This document shows positions 10,986 to 23,802 of a DNA stretch of 64,000 bases, piece after piece. The DNA comes from Ananas comosus (taxonomy: Eukaryota; Streptophyta; Magnoliopsida; Poales; Bromeliaceae). The notes under the pieces were generated by a model. It ran no database searches and was not told where the DNA came from. It worked only from the letters and a program-made list of their open reading frames with translations. The stretch lies in contig NC_033640.1 in the NCBI RefSeq assembly GCF_001540865.1, positions 9,018,834 through 9,082,833 on the forward strand, in the 5' to 3' direction. Within the stretch, counting starts at the first letter, position 1, and the number at the start of each line of letters is the position of its first letter. Both the position numbers and the translations under genes were made by a program.

Positions 10986-12398
10986 ATATGTGGGGCCACC
11001 TTGATGTTTCGTACTCACTCCTCCAGCTACCTGTGGTGGAGGGATATGTAGCAATCATAGCCCTCTATGATCTCCACGAGATTCTCGCCGCCAGAACCGT
11101 ACCTCGTCGGCTATGGCGACGGAGGAGGAGAAGGAGAGATCGATGGTGATCATTTTTTTTTTCTTTTATATTTGTAATCGAGCCGAGTGGGCTGGGTAGG
11201 GTTGGTTAAGTATAGAAATTTTTTATTTTTGATTAAATTGGGTTTTATATTTAGACGTTAATAAATTTTTTAAAAAAGTTTTGACATAAATAGAATACTT
11301 ACACAAAAATATACTTTATAATCTAATTCTGTTGTACTGTACTATTTAAAATTTGTTTAATATATATCTCTATTCAGTGATATAATCAAAAGTTCTAAGT
11401 TGGATTTTATGAGGTTGCGACTCCAAATACTAATTTGGGTTTCTAATATTGCATGCAGTAGAAATTCCTGAGTTTTTTTATTTGTCTATGTTGAATATAA
11501 AATATATAAGACATCATTCTCCAATACTTTAAGATTGTTTTTAAAAAATAATCATTTCATATTATTTATGAGCAAGAGATTCTGAGTTCGAGTCCGGTCA
11601 GATTCCTAGCTAGCATTTTTTAATTTCTTCCGATTTAATTTAGCTCATGTTTTGGGTCTATTAAAAAAGTTGAGTCCAGCTGTGGGAAGGAGTTTTGAAT
11701 AGGAGTGCCCAGATGTGAGGAGAAGTGTTGAATATAAAATATATAAACACTATATTCCGGTAGCTTAAAATTTTTCAAGAAAGATAATTGTTAGGTAAAG
11801 CGAAGTTGGAGCACAATATGCCTTTTCGCTTTTTAGTAGGATCATAGCAAGTACATATAATTGACACATTATCATATGCAGAATATGATATTACATACAA
11901 AATAAACAGAGTATTTTTTTTATTGTACTTTTTCACCGTAGATATATAATAAAATCCTTCCGTAATTCCAAACGAAACTAAGTACTCTAACGAAACTAAG
12001 TACTCTATTAGAGATGGTGGTAGCAGAAAAAATAAAACAAAAGCGAGGTCAAACATAAACTTAATTAATCACGATCAAGTGATTCTTCGCTCTCCTTCAG
12101 TATTCATGTGCTTGTTTGATCTGACTGTAAGATATAGTACTATTTGAGCAGAACTAATAGAAAGAGTATTACTATATTTTGTTACTTTCTAACGTAGTAA
12201 AAATTTTAGGCTTTTCCATTTGCCATGGTCTATTCTTTAAAGGCTATTAGTTTGTAATAAATTTAGTATGTAAGAAAAAATAAATGACTGTAATTATTAT
12301 TTATTGATCTGTTGAAAAATTTGTGTAGCTCCTTGTATTAGATATGTTTACACGTAGAACAGCTTTTCAGAAGCCCTATATTAGGGGGAAAAAAAAAA

Positions 12399-12433
<35 letters not shown>

Positions 12434-12600
12434 CAAGTGAGAAATCAAAGTACGTGGCAAAAGGGTCGTTTCACACACAAAAAAAAGGACCAATTTGGTA
12501 ATTTGTGAAAGTTTGGGGGCGTCGGCGTCAAAATTTTCCACTGTTATTGCCACGAAGCTACAACCTTTTTCTCTTTTCCTTTTTTTTTTCTTTTTCTTTT
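10986..12600. other. Intergenic DNA upstream of the lipoxygenase
   Basis: 11536-11600 has a tRNA B-box-like GAGTTCGAGTCC that may be a SINE scrap. Long homopolymer A tracts lie at 12391-12433. G-box-like ACGTGG near 12452 and other short motifs could belong to the lipoxygenase promoter. No gene is seen. Confidence 0.45.
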
Positions 12601-12679
12601 TTACATAATAAATTAACTCATTAGCGAGAGAGAAAAACGTGTTTGACCCAAATTTCCCATTTTACCCCTCCTCTCCGTC

Positions 12680-12688
12680 TATATATAA
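12680..12688 (+). promoter_or_regulatory. TATA box of the lipoxygenase gene
   Basis: TATATATAA in a CT-rich context, about 130 bp before the chosen ATG at 12816, which leaves a leader of roughly 100 bases. Confidence 0.6.
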
Positions 12689-12815
12689 CTCTCGAAACAC
12701 TTCCCCTACCCTTATCTCCCAACCACAATTCCAACCAAAAAAAAAGAAAAAAAAGAAAAAAAAAAACCATTTCTCCTCTTCCCAAATTCAAAAACTCTTG
12801 TCGAATTCGAATAAA

Positions 12816-15800
12816 ATGGAAGCTCAAATGGCTTTTTCGATCGAGATTCGCAATTCTTGGTTAATCCAGACACCATCATCGTCATCGTCAAGCTCCAGCA
12901 ACGCGCTCTCCTTCTCGCGCTCTATGCTTCCGATGGCGGGGGCGGCGGAGAGGCGGCGGCGGTGGCGGCAGTGCGCGGAGCGGAGGCCGCGGATGAATCC
13001 CGCGATGGCGGCGGCGGTGACGGAGAGAATTGTGAGGATGGAGACGGAGATCGAGAAGCCCGTGAAGTTCACCGTCCGCGCGGCCGCGACAGTGCGGCGG
13101 AGGCGCAAGGAGGATGTCAAGGGGATGATCGCGAACCAAATCGACGCCTACTCCGACAAGATCGGGAGAAATGTTGTTTTGGAGCTCATTAGCACCGAAA
13201 TTGATCCAAGTATGTTGATTTTGAATTTTTTTTTTTTTTGGGGAGAATTTTGATGGGTTTTTTGAATTATTTGAGTATTTTTTGAATAATTTTGTTCTGG
13301 TTTTGGTGTTTTTTTTTTTCCGTTTATTAATTGGGGATTTTGACTTAGTTTGAATTGAATTCATATTTGGGTGTTGAATAGTTTTTGTTTTGTATTTTGA
13401 CTTTTCTGCATAGCCTTGAGCCCTTGACTGAATTCTTTCCCACGACTTTTTCCATTTACTGTTTTGTTCTCCAAGTCCTTATTTTGTGTATATTTATATT
13501 ACAAAATATAAAATATTATAATTATTATTGCTGTAAAGTTGGTATTTGTTTGTGTGTTGGGAAAAACTTTTGATTAATTATGTGTGTCTTTTTTTTTTTA
13601 AGTAATGCACGCGAATATCTACTTTCCAATATTGTTTGTACAGTTATACATATTATATATATATATATAGAGACGTTATGTCTAAACAATTGTTGATCTT
13701 CAACAGGGACCGGAGCACCACGGACGAGCAAGCGGGCCGAGCTGAAGGGGTGGTTCGAGAAGAAGGACACGAAGGCGGAGCACGCGGTGTACACGGCCGA
13801 GTTCACGATCACTTCGGCCTTCGGCGAGCCGGGCGCGATCGCCGTCCTCAACCGCCACCACCGCGAGTTCTACCTCGAGAGCATCGTCGTCGAGGGGTTC
13901 GGCCCCGACCCGATCCACTTCACCTGCAGCTCTTGGGTCCAGCCCACTAGAATCCACCCCAACAAAAGAATCTTCTTTACCAATAAGGTAATTGAGCCCA
14001 CAATTTTTTTTTTTTTTTTAGGCCTCAAATACCACCCTATAGATTCATCCTTTTTCCAATTTTGCCCTCATAAAGTTTATAATTGGTCTCATTCAAATTT
14101 GTCCTTTAAACACTGTTAGCTTAAAGTGTTCAGTTATATTTGTGGTACATTGTGTAACAAATAAATAAAAAAAAATTAATTCAAAATTCATTAGCTAAAT
14201 ACTGTATTTTTTCGTCTTTATAATTTATTTTCTACAGCCTTATTTGCCGTCGGAGACACCGCCGGGGCTGAGAATGCTGAGGGAAAAGGAGCTGCGAGAG
14301 CTAAGAGGTGACGGAACGGGCGAGCGAAAGCTCACCGATCGAGTCTACGACTTTGCGACCTACAATGACCTGGGGAACCCCGACAAGGGGGCCGAGTGCG
14401 CGCGACCGCTCCTCGGCGGAGAGGACAAGCCTTATCCGAGAAGAATGAGAACTGGAAGGCCCCCGGCTAGTTCAGGTAAAAACAGTACTGTTGCATTATA
14501 GTCGAAAGTTTAGTGCTCGGTTTAAAATCGACAAAAGAGTAAATATTTTGTAGGAATTTATTAGTCAATAAGATATAATTTGAAGCACTAAATATAAGAA
14601 TTCTATATAACAACTACCTTAATAAGGCAACATAAGTCAACAACATAATTGACACCTCATTTGCTGATTAAATATTTGAATTACTTAAATAATCAATAGA
14701 TATTTCCAAGTCAATATTGAAATATTCGTGAACAATTAGCTAATTTTGGTAAAAAAGAAAAGGGAAAAAGAGGATATTAATTTGACTATGATATGCACAA
14801 TAATAACTAGCTGTTCATTAAAGGTTTAGGTAAAAAGGTTTTACAGCAGTACCCCTCCAATCATTCCCACATAGTTAATGCTGGTTTTAAGCAGGAGAGG
14901 AAGGATTAGATTTAATATGGAGTTAATATGAAAAAGAAAAAACTGGCGGCGTTGAAAAGTGAAGAGAGCCGAGAAGAAGAGGAGTAGGTGAGAGGATGGA
15001 GTTAAGAGGGATTTGAGGAGGAAGAAGAAGGCTTCAGCAGGGGAAAGAGACGACAATGGCATAGAATGGGTAGGTGAGTTGTGGAGAGGTTGCTCAATTC
15101 GAGAAAAAAAATTTTTACTATATCTATCCCTGCAATTCTCTAGATTTAATCCTTATTCGAGGGGTGAGGAGGAATAAAATTAACGAGTTATTCCATGATA
15201 TTCTGAAATAACCCGTTTTGACCGGGTTAAAATATTTAGACAGAATTAAATTTTGTTTGGCAGAATAATTAGGATAAATCAGTTTATTCCCCTATTATTC
15301 TGTTACCAAACGCAGCCTTAAAGTATATTTGTTTTTATTGGTGTGAATAAAGCAACAAACCCTATCCACACATCTTTCCCTATGTTGGTGAGATTTCAAT
15401 TAAAAAAAAAAAGGGGGGGATAATTAGTGAGAGTTGACGTGTTTGTTTTTGATTCCATGAGTTTGAATGTTTCTTTTAATTAATCTCTTTTTGATTTTTT
15501 AATTAAGTGTTTGACTAGAGAATTTGTTCAAGAGTTTGGTTTTCCTTTTTGACTTAGTTGTTTATGTTAGGTACATAAAGAAGAAGACTAATAAGCATTC
15601 TAAGTTGTCTAATTTTAAAAACAAAAAAAAAAGGATTGATTAAAAGAAAAAAGTAGTTCAGAAATAATCTTAATACTTCTGTTCACGTGAAGGGTAAATA
15701 TTAGCTAGGTAAAAGATCGAATTTCATCAAATGAGGCTCGATTTTGCAGATGCGCGGGCCGAGAGCAGGGTGGAGTATCCAGTACCGGTATACGTCCCGA

Positions 15801-18704
15801 GAGACGAAGCATTCGAGGAAGGGAAGGAGGAGATGCTTTCGGACGGAGCCTTGAAGGCGCTGCTCCACAACCTGGTCCCCTCCCTTGTCGCGTCGATTTC
15901 GTCGGAAAGCATCGACTTCAAGGGCTTCCACGAGGTCGACAACCTCTTCAAAGAAGGCATTCGCTTGAAGCAAACATTACAAGACCAGCTCCTCCAGAAG
16001 ATCCCCGTCGTGAGCAAGTTGTTCGAGTCCGGCGAGGCCCTGCTCCGCTACGACAACCCCCACATCCTTACAAGTGAGTGAACGATGATCCTTTCCCGTA
16101 TACGCTCTTTTCTCAGTATTTTATCGATCAATTGAATCTGCCAAATTTCGCACTTACATTCACGCATTCACCGACTCTTTCTGCTCTATTATATCAGCGT
16201 CATTTTAATAATTTCGATATGCGGATCGCGTGTTATTTTTTTCTTTAAAAAAAAAAAACCACGATATGAAAACCGTTGAATCGAATAGTAGCATGATTGC
16301 AACCGCCATCGCCTCGATGGACGTGGAATTTTAATGAGCCACAAAGATAAAGTTGCACTTAAGATAGGAACATATTTTTCTCCTTCATTAAATTTTATGG
16401 AAAAAACAAGAGGGATAGAACATTAAGATCTCTTCATAATGTGAAGTTTCTTTAAATTAGGATCAACACTGGCTCAATTATTGGCATTTATTTCAATGGA
16501 ACATATTTCATCAAACTACTAGGCCTCTTAACTTTTATCATATCTAAAAGGCCTATTGATTACAAAACATAAATTTTTATATTCTTTGTAGTTTTAAATG
16601 TTAAATATAGTGTAAGATTCTGTGGGGGTCCAAAAATTGACGGTTGGATTTGTCTTTTGATTTGAATCCTGCAGAGGACAAGTTTGCGTGGCTGCGCGAT
16701 GATGAGTTCGCCCGCCAGACGCTCGCCGGCATCAACCCCATCAACATCGAGCGCCTTCAGGTAATCTTCCATACCCTTCAGGGGCATTTTCGTCATTTCA
16801 ACACCAATTTCACGAAAATGCCAATTCTAGTATATACACCAATTAAAAAAATTCTCACAAATATGAGGGGTACTTTCGTCATTTCAGGCATTTCCTCCCG
16901 TTAGCCAGCTCGATCCGGCCGTCTACGGCCCGCCTGAATCTGCCATCAAGGAGGAGCACATCGCCGGCCACCTCGACGGAATGTCGGTCCAACAGGTAAC
17001 TTTTTCAGAGTACTGAAAAAAAAAAGTATATACATATATAAATAATTATACATTTTCTTATCTTTTTTTTTAAAAAAAAAATTGACAGGCAATTGCGAAA
17101 AATAAGTTGTACATTCTGGATTACCATGACATCTACCTTCCGTTCCTCGATCAAATCAACGCGCAAGACGGCCGGAAGGCGTACGGTACTCGGACCATCT
17201 TTTTCTTGACGAGCTTGGGGACTTTAAAGCCGGTGGCGATCGAGCTCAGCCTCCCGCCGATGGGCCCTAATTGCACCCGGGCAAAGCGCGTGCTCACGCC
17301 GCCCACCGACGCCACCAGCAATTGGCTGTGGCAGCTCGCCAAGGCTCACGTTTGCTCGAACGACGCGGGTGTTCACCAACTCGTCAATCATTGGTAAGTA
17401 TCGAAGGATACTCGCTCCGACTAAGAACTTGTTTAACTTAATTGGAGCTTTTATAAAAGTACTCTTAGCTACGGCCAGAAGTAGAAGCTTTAATTTGAAG
17501 TACTGTAAAACTGAACTTTGAGATTTTGGACCAGGTTGAAGACCCATGCGTGTATAGAACCATTCATTATCGCTGCGCATCGGCAGTTGAGCGCGATGCA
17601 CCCGATCTACAAGCTTCTGAAGCCGCACATGCGGTACACCTTGGAGATCAATGCCATCGCACGCCAGATCCTCATCAACGGCGACGGCGTCATCGAGTCG
17701 GGCTTCACCCCGGGACGGTACTGTGTGGAGATGAGCGCCGCCGCCTACCGCGATCACTGGCGGTTCGACCAGGAGGGCCTCCCCGCCGATCTCATTCGAA
17801 GGTACATTCACATTTGTCCCTTCGGCTATACAAATTTTTCTCCCCAAAATCTTATTTGAATTTAAACTATAATAAATTTAAAGTAAAAAAAATTAAAGTT
17901 GGAGAACTAAAATGTAACTGAATAGCACTTTTGTAACTTTGGTGCAGAGGAATGGCCGTAGAGGACCCTACGCAGCCCCACGGCCTCCGGCTGCTCATCG
18001 AGGACTATCCGTACGCCACCGACGGCCTCCTTTTGTGGTCCGCCATCGAGCGGTGGGTCCACACCTACGTCTCCGCCTGCTATCCTTCGGTCCACCACGT
18101 CCAGGCCGACACGGAGCTGCAATCCTGGTACGCCGAGTCAATCCACTCCGGCCACCCGGACAAGCGCCACGCCCCGTGGTGGCCGCGGCTCTCCTCCCCC
18201 GCCGACGTCGCGTCCTTCCTCACGACCCTCATATGGCTCGCCTCCGCGCAACACGCGGCACTCAACTTCGGCCAGTACCCGCTCGGCGGCTACGTCCCCT
18301 GCCGCCCCCCACTGATGCGCCGCCTCATCCCCATCCCCGGAGACCCCGAATTCGAAAACCTCACCGCCGACCCCCACAGATTCTTCCTGTCGGCGCTGCC
18401 GAGCCTGACGCAGGCGACGACGTTCATGACGGTGATCGACACGCTGTCGACGCACTCCGCCGACGAGGAGTACCTCGGGGAGCGGCCGGAGCCCGACGCG
18501 TGGACCGGGGACGCCGCGATGGTCCGCGCGGCGCGGGAGTTCGCGGCCGACGTGCGGCGGGCCGAGGAGGAGATGTCGCGGCGGAATTCGGACCCGCAGA
18601 GGCGGAACCGCTGCGGCGCCGGCGTGCTGCCGTATGAGCTCATGGCGCCCAGCTCGACGCCGGGGATCACCTGCCGGGGGGTGCCCAACAGTGTAACCAT
18701 TTGA
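12816..18704 (+). CDS. LOX: Plastid-type 13-lipoxygenase (linoleate/linolenate 13S-lipoxygenase)
   Basis: Non-heme iron dioxygenase that adds O2 to linoleic or linolenic acid, the first step to jasmonates and green-leaf volatiles. Nine exons join with GT-AG introns and consistent phase: 12816-13209, 13707-13987, 14238-14475, 15750-16073, 16675-16760, 16888-16995, 17089-17393, 17535-17801, 17948-18704 (919 aa, usual for plastid LOXs). The first ~70 residues are rich in Ser, Ala and Arg and lack acidic residues early on, as in a chloroplast transit peptide; the PLAT barrel follows (to about residue 225), then the helical catalytic domain. Iron ligands are all present: H573 and H578 in HQLVNHW, H770 and N774 in QHAALN, and the C-terminal Ile919 in NSVTI. 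The transit peptide and similarity to type-2 LOXs suggest 13-specificity; that is inference. No disruption seen. Confidence 0.96.
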
Positions 18705-19555
18705 ATTTATTTTTCGCACGCATTTGACCCTGCGAATACATAAAATTGCACGAATACGCTCGCAAAGTTGGTATTTGCATACTCCCTGTTAAAGCTATAA
18801 ATATCTACAATTTTTTTGGCGTAAATACGCAAATAAGTGAGATTTTTCAGGGTACAATGACAAATATCAATTTTGTGTAGGTTTTTCTACAATTTTGTAT
18901 ATTTGTAGGGGTAGGATTAATGCAAATATTCTAAATAACCAATTGTTGGTTGGGGATTAGTTCTTGCTTCATTTTTGCCCCCATTTTTTTGGTGAATTGA
19001 GAAATGTACTAAGAAATTTAAGGGGTTAATTATGTAAAGTGTATATATCCATAAAATTAATAAGGTTTTGTTATAGGAGGAGAGTTAGAGAAATATGTCA
19101 TAGTGTTTATCTCATGTAATTAAAGGGGTTAGGCATTATTTAGCCGATGTATTGTACTTTTTTTTTTTTGCTGAATATAAAATATTAAAATATTATCGTT
19201 ATGTTGCGATTTTACTTTTTCTATTTCTTAGTTTTATGGAAAAACAAAAATGCACCACAAATATAATGAGGCTTTTTTAAGCATTTAAGTATAAAATGAA
19301 GAATTTAAATAGTTAATTAAGTGTGGACTTTGCACATAAACATTAGGTTAATAATGGTATTATAACAATAAATTAATTTATAATTAATGGGTAAGAGCAA
19401 GGTTGTTATGTAATCGATATAACAAAATTTTGAATACATAATAAATATTTAATACAATTCCATAAAACAATCTTAAAAAAAATTCTTAATCCAATGTTTC
19501 TAAATTGCAGCAAATAGAAAACGAAATAAATAATAAGATTTGTATTCTTTTTTGG
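18705..19555. other. 3' flank of the lipoxygenase and intergenic DNA
   Basis: Includes the probable 3' UTR. The stretch 18720-18930 has partly self-complementary 'AATACG..AAATTG' strings that could be a small hairpin element. No other gene is seen. Confidence 0.45.
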
Positions 19556-19564
19556 GGGATAAAA

Positions 19565-20040
19565 ACATATAGGACTTACCTGAACTATGGACCATTTTAA
19601 GTCGGCATTCTAAATTTTTAAAATTTTGATTTTACTATTCAATGTCTCAATTTATTTGATTTGAGTAATTTAATGACACTTAGCATTTAAAATTTAAATG
19701 TGTTATTTATCTTTATATGTTTAGTTAGTATACTACATATAATTATTTCAACTTTAAATTTATTGCCTTAAATTTTAAAATCAAAATACCCATAACCTAC
19801 TCAAATACTGATTTAAATAAAACAAATTAAAAGATTAGATAGACAAATAAAAAAAAATTAAAAGGTTAGGTAGCCTACTCAAAATAGTCAACTTTTAAAA
19901 TTAATATTGTTGATTAACTCAAATACTAACTCAAATACTAACTCAAATCAAATAAATCAAATAATTAGATAGTAAAATCAAAATTTTCAAAGGCCGAATA
20001 GTCCACGTAAAATAGTACATAGTTTAAGTAAGTTCCGATT
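19565..20040. mobile_element. MITE with ~75-bp terminal inverted repeats
   Basis: The left arm GGACTTACCTGAACTATGGA...TTTTGATTTTACTATTCAAT (about 19571-19645) is matched by the reverse complement of the right arm ending TAGTTTAAGTAAGTTCCG (about 19965-20038). The interior is A/T-rich and non-coding, with small repeats of AACTCAAATACT. Confidence 0.65.
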
Positions 20041-20099
20041 TGTCATATATGACATTGACCAATTATATTAATGTATTCTAAGTTACAAACTTTGTATCC

Positions 20100-20586
20100 G
20101 GGCTTTTTTTGCAAATAGCCCCCTGACAAATTTTATTTGCAAAAATAGCCCCGTCCAAAAACCCCTGCCACGCCAGCGCCACGTCAGCGCCACGCGGGCA
20201 GGGCGGGCCCAGATGTTTAAGTTGAACACGGTGAACCATTCACCGTGTTCAATACAAGATTTTTGTATATATTGGACACGGTGAATGGTTCACCGTGTCC
20301 AATACAAATACCCCAACAATGATTAAGTTGGAGGTATTTGTATTAGACACGGTGAACCATTCACCTTGGACACGGTGAATGGTTCACCGTGTCCAATACA
20401 AATAGCTATTTTGTATTGGACACGGCGAATCATTCACCGTGTCCAATACAAAAACTTTGTATTGAACACGGTGAATGATTCACCGTGTTCAACTTAACCA
20501 TCTGGCCCAGCCCCGCCCGCGTGGCGCTGACGTGGCGCTTGCGTGGCGGGGCCAGGGCCNAAGAGAGCTATTTGCAAAAAAAGCCC
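20100..20586. mobile_element. Multi-palindrome MITE, copy 1
   Basis: Ends are GGGCTTTTTTTGCAAATAG and its inverted partner TATTTGCAAAAAAAGCCC. Inside each end lie GCGCCACGTCAGCGCCACG-type GC-rich arms in opposite orientation. The core is a chain of about five palindromes, each built as TTGTATTGGACACGGTGAAT plus its mirror. It has no coding capacity. An N lies at 20560 in the right arm. Flanks share only a TATCC core, so the target duplication is unclear here. Sister copies are at 50718 and 51702. Confidence 0.85.
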
Positions 20587-20663
20587 TTATCCCTTATAAG
20601 TTGTGTGTAAAAAGAGTTACTATTAATATTATTACTTCGAGTTTTGATGAAATTTAATTTTAC

Positions 20664-20694
<31 letters not shown>

Positions 20695-20790
20695 TCCTTA
20701 AGTTGCATCAATCATATATATCTTGGTAGCTTACTATCTATCTCTTAAAAAAAAAAAAAATTTCTAATCTCTTTATTCTTTCTTTCTACA

Positions 20791-21022
20791 GCTATGGCCG
20801 GACAAAAATTTTATAGGCATAGTCTCCAAACTAATTAGTTTGGGGATTATGCGGATTGGCGCCACGTGGCCGATCCAACGGCCACGTTTCTCAATTGCTT
20901 CTCTCTCTCTCTCTCTCTCTCGAAAAACACATCCGTGGCTATCGGATCGGCGCCACGATCCGCATAGTCCCCAAACTAATCAGTTTGGGTACTATGTCCA
21001 TAAAATTTTTGTCCGTTGTAGC
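20791..21022. mobile_element. Hairpin MITE with CTACA target duplication
   Basis: Inverted ends GCTA(TGGC)CGGACAAAAATTTTAT and its partner ATAAAATTTTTGTCCGTTGTAGC continue as a stem of about 80-90 bases with CATAGTCTCCAAACTAATTAG and ATGCGGATTGGCGCCACG. A (CT)n run (about 20900-20921) sits near the loop. CTACA stands on both sides (20786-20790 and 21023-21027). Not coding. Confidence 0.75.
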
Positions 21023-21027
21023 CTACA

Positions 21028-22180
21028 TGCCTAGCTACTATAACGAGAAAGGAAATTGAAGTAGATTTGTTGAATTATTCTCCTTTTTCAAAAAGCTTGT
21101 AGTGGACATGTCTTCTAACAGGACCAATGTGTTTAACATGATAAATTCTTTCAATCCAATATTGAGCATTCAAATTTGCCTATAAATGTGCCTATATTAC
21201 GTTATTTCTATATTACAAAAAAAAAAGAAAAAGGAAAACGTAGTTTAGTTTTTTTCTTTTTGACTGTAATAGCCGAGTCTTGATTATGAGCCAATAAAGT
21301 TGTATTTTGAAGTCATTTATTATCAAGTTTATTATCAAGTCCTCTATTATTAATTTTTTATATAATTTTATTATTTTATTAGTTGATGTTATTTTACAGA
21401 TAAATATTTATACCTATATTTTACATTAAGTTGTATAATATTTTTTTCCCCATATTCGCTAACATTAGCTATATTTACATATACTATGAGTTTTTGAGAT
21501 TGTACGGAATAAATTTTCAAAAAATAAAAAAGATTTTATGTTAAAGATTGAAATTATAGTTTGAATTTGTATAAAACCTTTTTCAGTGCGTTTTCTGATA
21601 ACATATTTTGATATTGATAGTAAGTACAAAAAATGTATTTTTATTAGAACTTATACAGTATAGCAAAAGAATAAATTAAAAATTTTGTTAAAATAAATAA
21701 TCTCTATTTTTGTAAAATATTGGGATTAGTATGATATATGTAGGTAGCTTTTACACTCTAAGAAACAAATTTGGACGTTGTCGAATGTGAATTTTAATAT
21801 TTTTTAAAATAAAATACATGTATTTTTTACCTCAAAATTCACTAGCTAATTCATCTCTTTTACAATGAACTGTCATTTTTTTATTAATATTGGGATACTC
21901 AGCTTTATATTAATTTATATTTATGAAAAAACAGAGTCCGATTACTATACTATCAATAGCACCTAATGCTTTTTGCTATTAAGTTTTTCGTTGTTAGATT
22001 TACCTTTTAATCATTTTCACTTGATAGATCATACTATTCAACCAACCATGCACTCACCCTTATAAAAAATCAAAAATTTAACAGTGTCAATGACTTATAC
22101 TATAAATAGTATCATAGCCTAGTTCTAAAAATAATATAAATAGCAAAAATAAATCTTTTATTTATATTAAAACTTACTAT

Positions 22181-22253
<73 letters not shown>

Positions 22254-23540
22254 CAACTATGTCCAGAACTCTATGTTCCATCAATTAAAACTTTTAAAGA
22301 TAATAATGTGAATGAAAAAAAAAAAACAATAAATAAATACTAACAGTCAAAGTTTATCAAATGAATTATCTAATTAACTTATATAGATGTTTATTGGTCG
22401 TTGTTGTCAAAAATAGTCAATTTTACCTATTTCGTTGTATTGATTATCGAATAATATTTATTAATTTTTAGTTAATTATTACTAAATTATCATTATTAAA
22501 ACTATCCTATAAACATGATGAGGCGCGACGTGAGAAACGTAAATAGAAAATATTTATTACGTTCAAGCATAATAGAGCAAGATAATTTATCCTTTCGCAC
22601 TTTAATATATATAACAAATTTTAATTGAGTTTAATTTTTACTGATAATAGAATCAGTAAAACTTACAAAACAAGTATTATTAAATAAAATTTGCATTGAT
22701 ACTTATGTAATAAATTACAATACAAAAAAAACTTATTTTGACGAATTAAGTAGAATAGAAAAAATCATGAAGTCTTAAAATTTTAATAATCTTTGACCAA
22801 AATGCTTACCTAACTAAATTGTTTTGAAAAATATTAAAAAGATACAAAACATATGTTTTTTAATAGTAGTGATATTTCATAAATAATTTATTCATGGTTT
22901 ATCCTATTTCAACCCTCTTTAAAAACACAAGATATTTTTTTGAACTATTTTTTATTTATTAAAGGTGACAAAAGTTTTTAGATAAAATTAGTTTTTCATA
23001 GTTGTCCAGTTATTCTATTTGAAACTAATTTTGTTTGAAGCTATGTATGATTTTTTTTTTTTTTTGCATAATATACTTGAAAATTTTGGAATTTTTTCTA
23101 TATTGATCAATAATTAGAGCTAAATTGGATTATTCGCAAGTTAATTAATAAATTTGTACTTATGATATATTTTAAATCCAACTTGCTACATAGTATATGT
23201 ATTCCTACAAGTCGCGGTGTGAGTATGACATTTGGGACCCACATGTGAGTCCCACAGTTACAAGACAATTGCATATATGCTCCGGGTGCACCGTGAACCG
23301 CAATTATAGTGTTTAATTTTGATGTGATTCTAAAATTATTCAGTTCAATGAATGTAAGCATCAAAAATTATAATTTTAAACAGATATTGTAGGTTTCACC
23401 AATCACTTTTATTTTGATTTTAAAATATTATATTTATTAAATGTTAAGTGCGGTGCATGAGGTACATGCATACATCAGGTCCAACGAAGTAATCCCTTAT
23501 TCTTTTACGCCCATTCGAAACCAAAAAACACCAACCGTTG
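21028..23540. other. AT-rich intergenic DNA, no gene seen
   Basis: No convincing frame. It holds a (TA)n microsatellite at 22188-22251 and, near 21940-22120, a weak hairpin (ACTATACTATCAATAGCACC and ACTATAAATAGTATCATAGC arms) related in style to the element at 37955. Confidence 0.5.
22188..22251. repeat. (TA)n microsatellite
   Basis: About 32 uninterrupted TA units. Confidence 0.95.
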
Positions 23541-23600
23541 CGACCAATGGTCAAGCGCCACGCGACCGTTCCCCCTCCCCAACGTTCGTTAACCGCCACC

Positions 23601-23620
23601 TTTCCCGCCTTATTTAAATC
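23601..23620 (+). promoter_or_regulatory. E2F-type site and TATA-like box upstream of the RKD gene
   Basis: TTTCCCGCC (23601-23609) matches the E2F/DP consensus TTTSSCGC; TATTTAAAT follows at 23611-23619 and would place transcription start near 23645. ACCGTTG at about 23537, the reverse of CAACGGT, resembles the mitosis-specific activator core. Together they would suit a cell-cycle-controlled gene, but function is inferred. Confidence 0.45.
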
Positions 23621-23709
23621 TCCTCCTCCTCCTCACACTCCCCGCCACTATTCTCGCCGCGGCGGCGGCGGAACTCGATCTCCGCGCCAATCGCCGCCAC
23701 CCCGCCCGT

Positions 23710-23802
23710 GAAGCATCGGAAACCATGGACCCGTCGAACAACAGCTACGATCCCGGCGAAGCATCGGAAAACCATGGACCCGTCGAACAACAGCTACGAT
23801 CC
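23710..23802 (+). repeat. Tandem duplication of the RKD start region
   Basis: GAAGCATCGGAAACCATGGA through AACAGCTACGATCCCG occurs at 23710 and again at 23758 with one extra A in the second. It creates two ATGs 49 bases apart in different frames. The upstream one (23725) hits TAA at 23887; the downstream one (23774) gives the reading used here. If transcribed, the first would act as an overlapping upstream ORF. Confidence 0.9.

Noticed and set aside
11570..11610. tRNA-like GAGTTCGAGTCC string
   Set aside because: No matching A-box or acceptor stem; too short to call.
12888..13364. 158-codon minus-strand frame
   Set aside because: Antisense of lipoxygenase exon 1, with low-complexity Lys and His runs and no domain.
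17939..18719. Other long frames over the last lipoxygenase exon on both strands
   Set aside because: They are Arg/Pro/Ala-rich shadows; the frame with HAALN and the NSVTI end is the real one.
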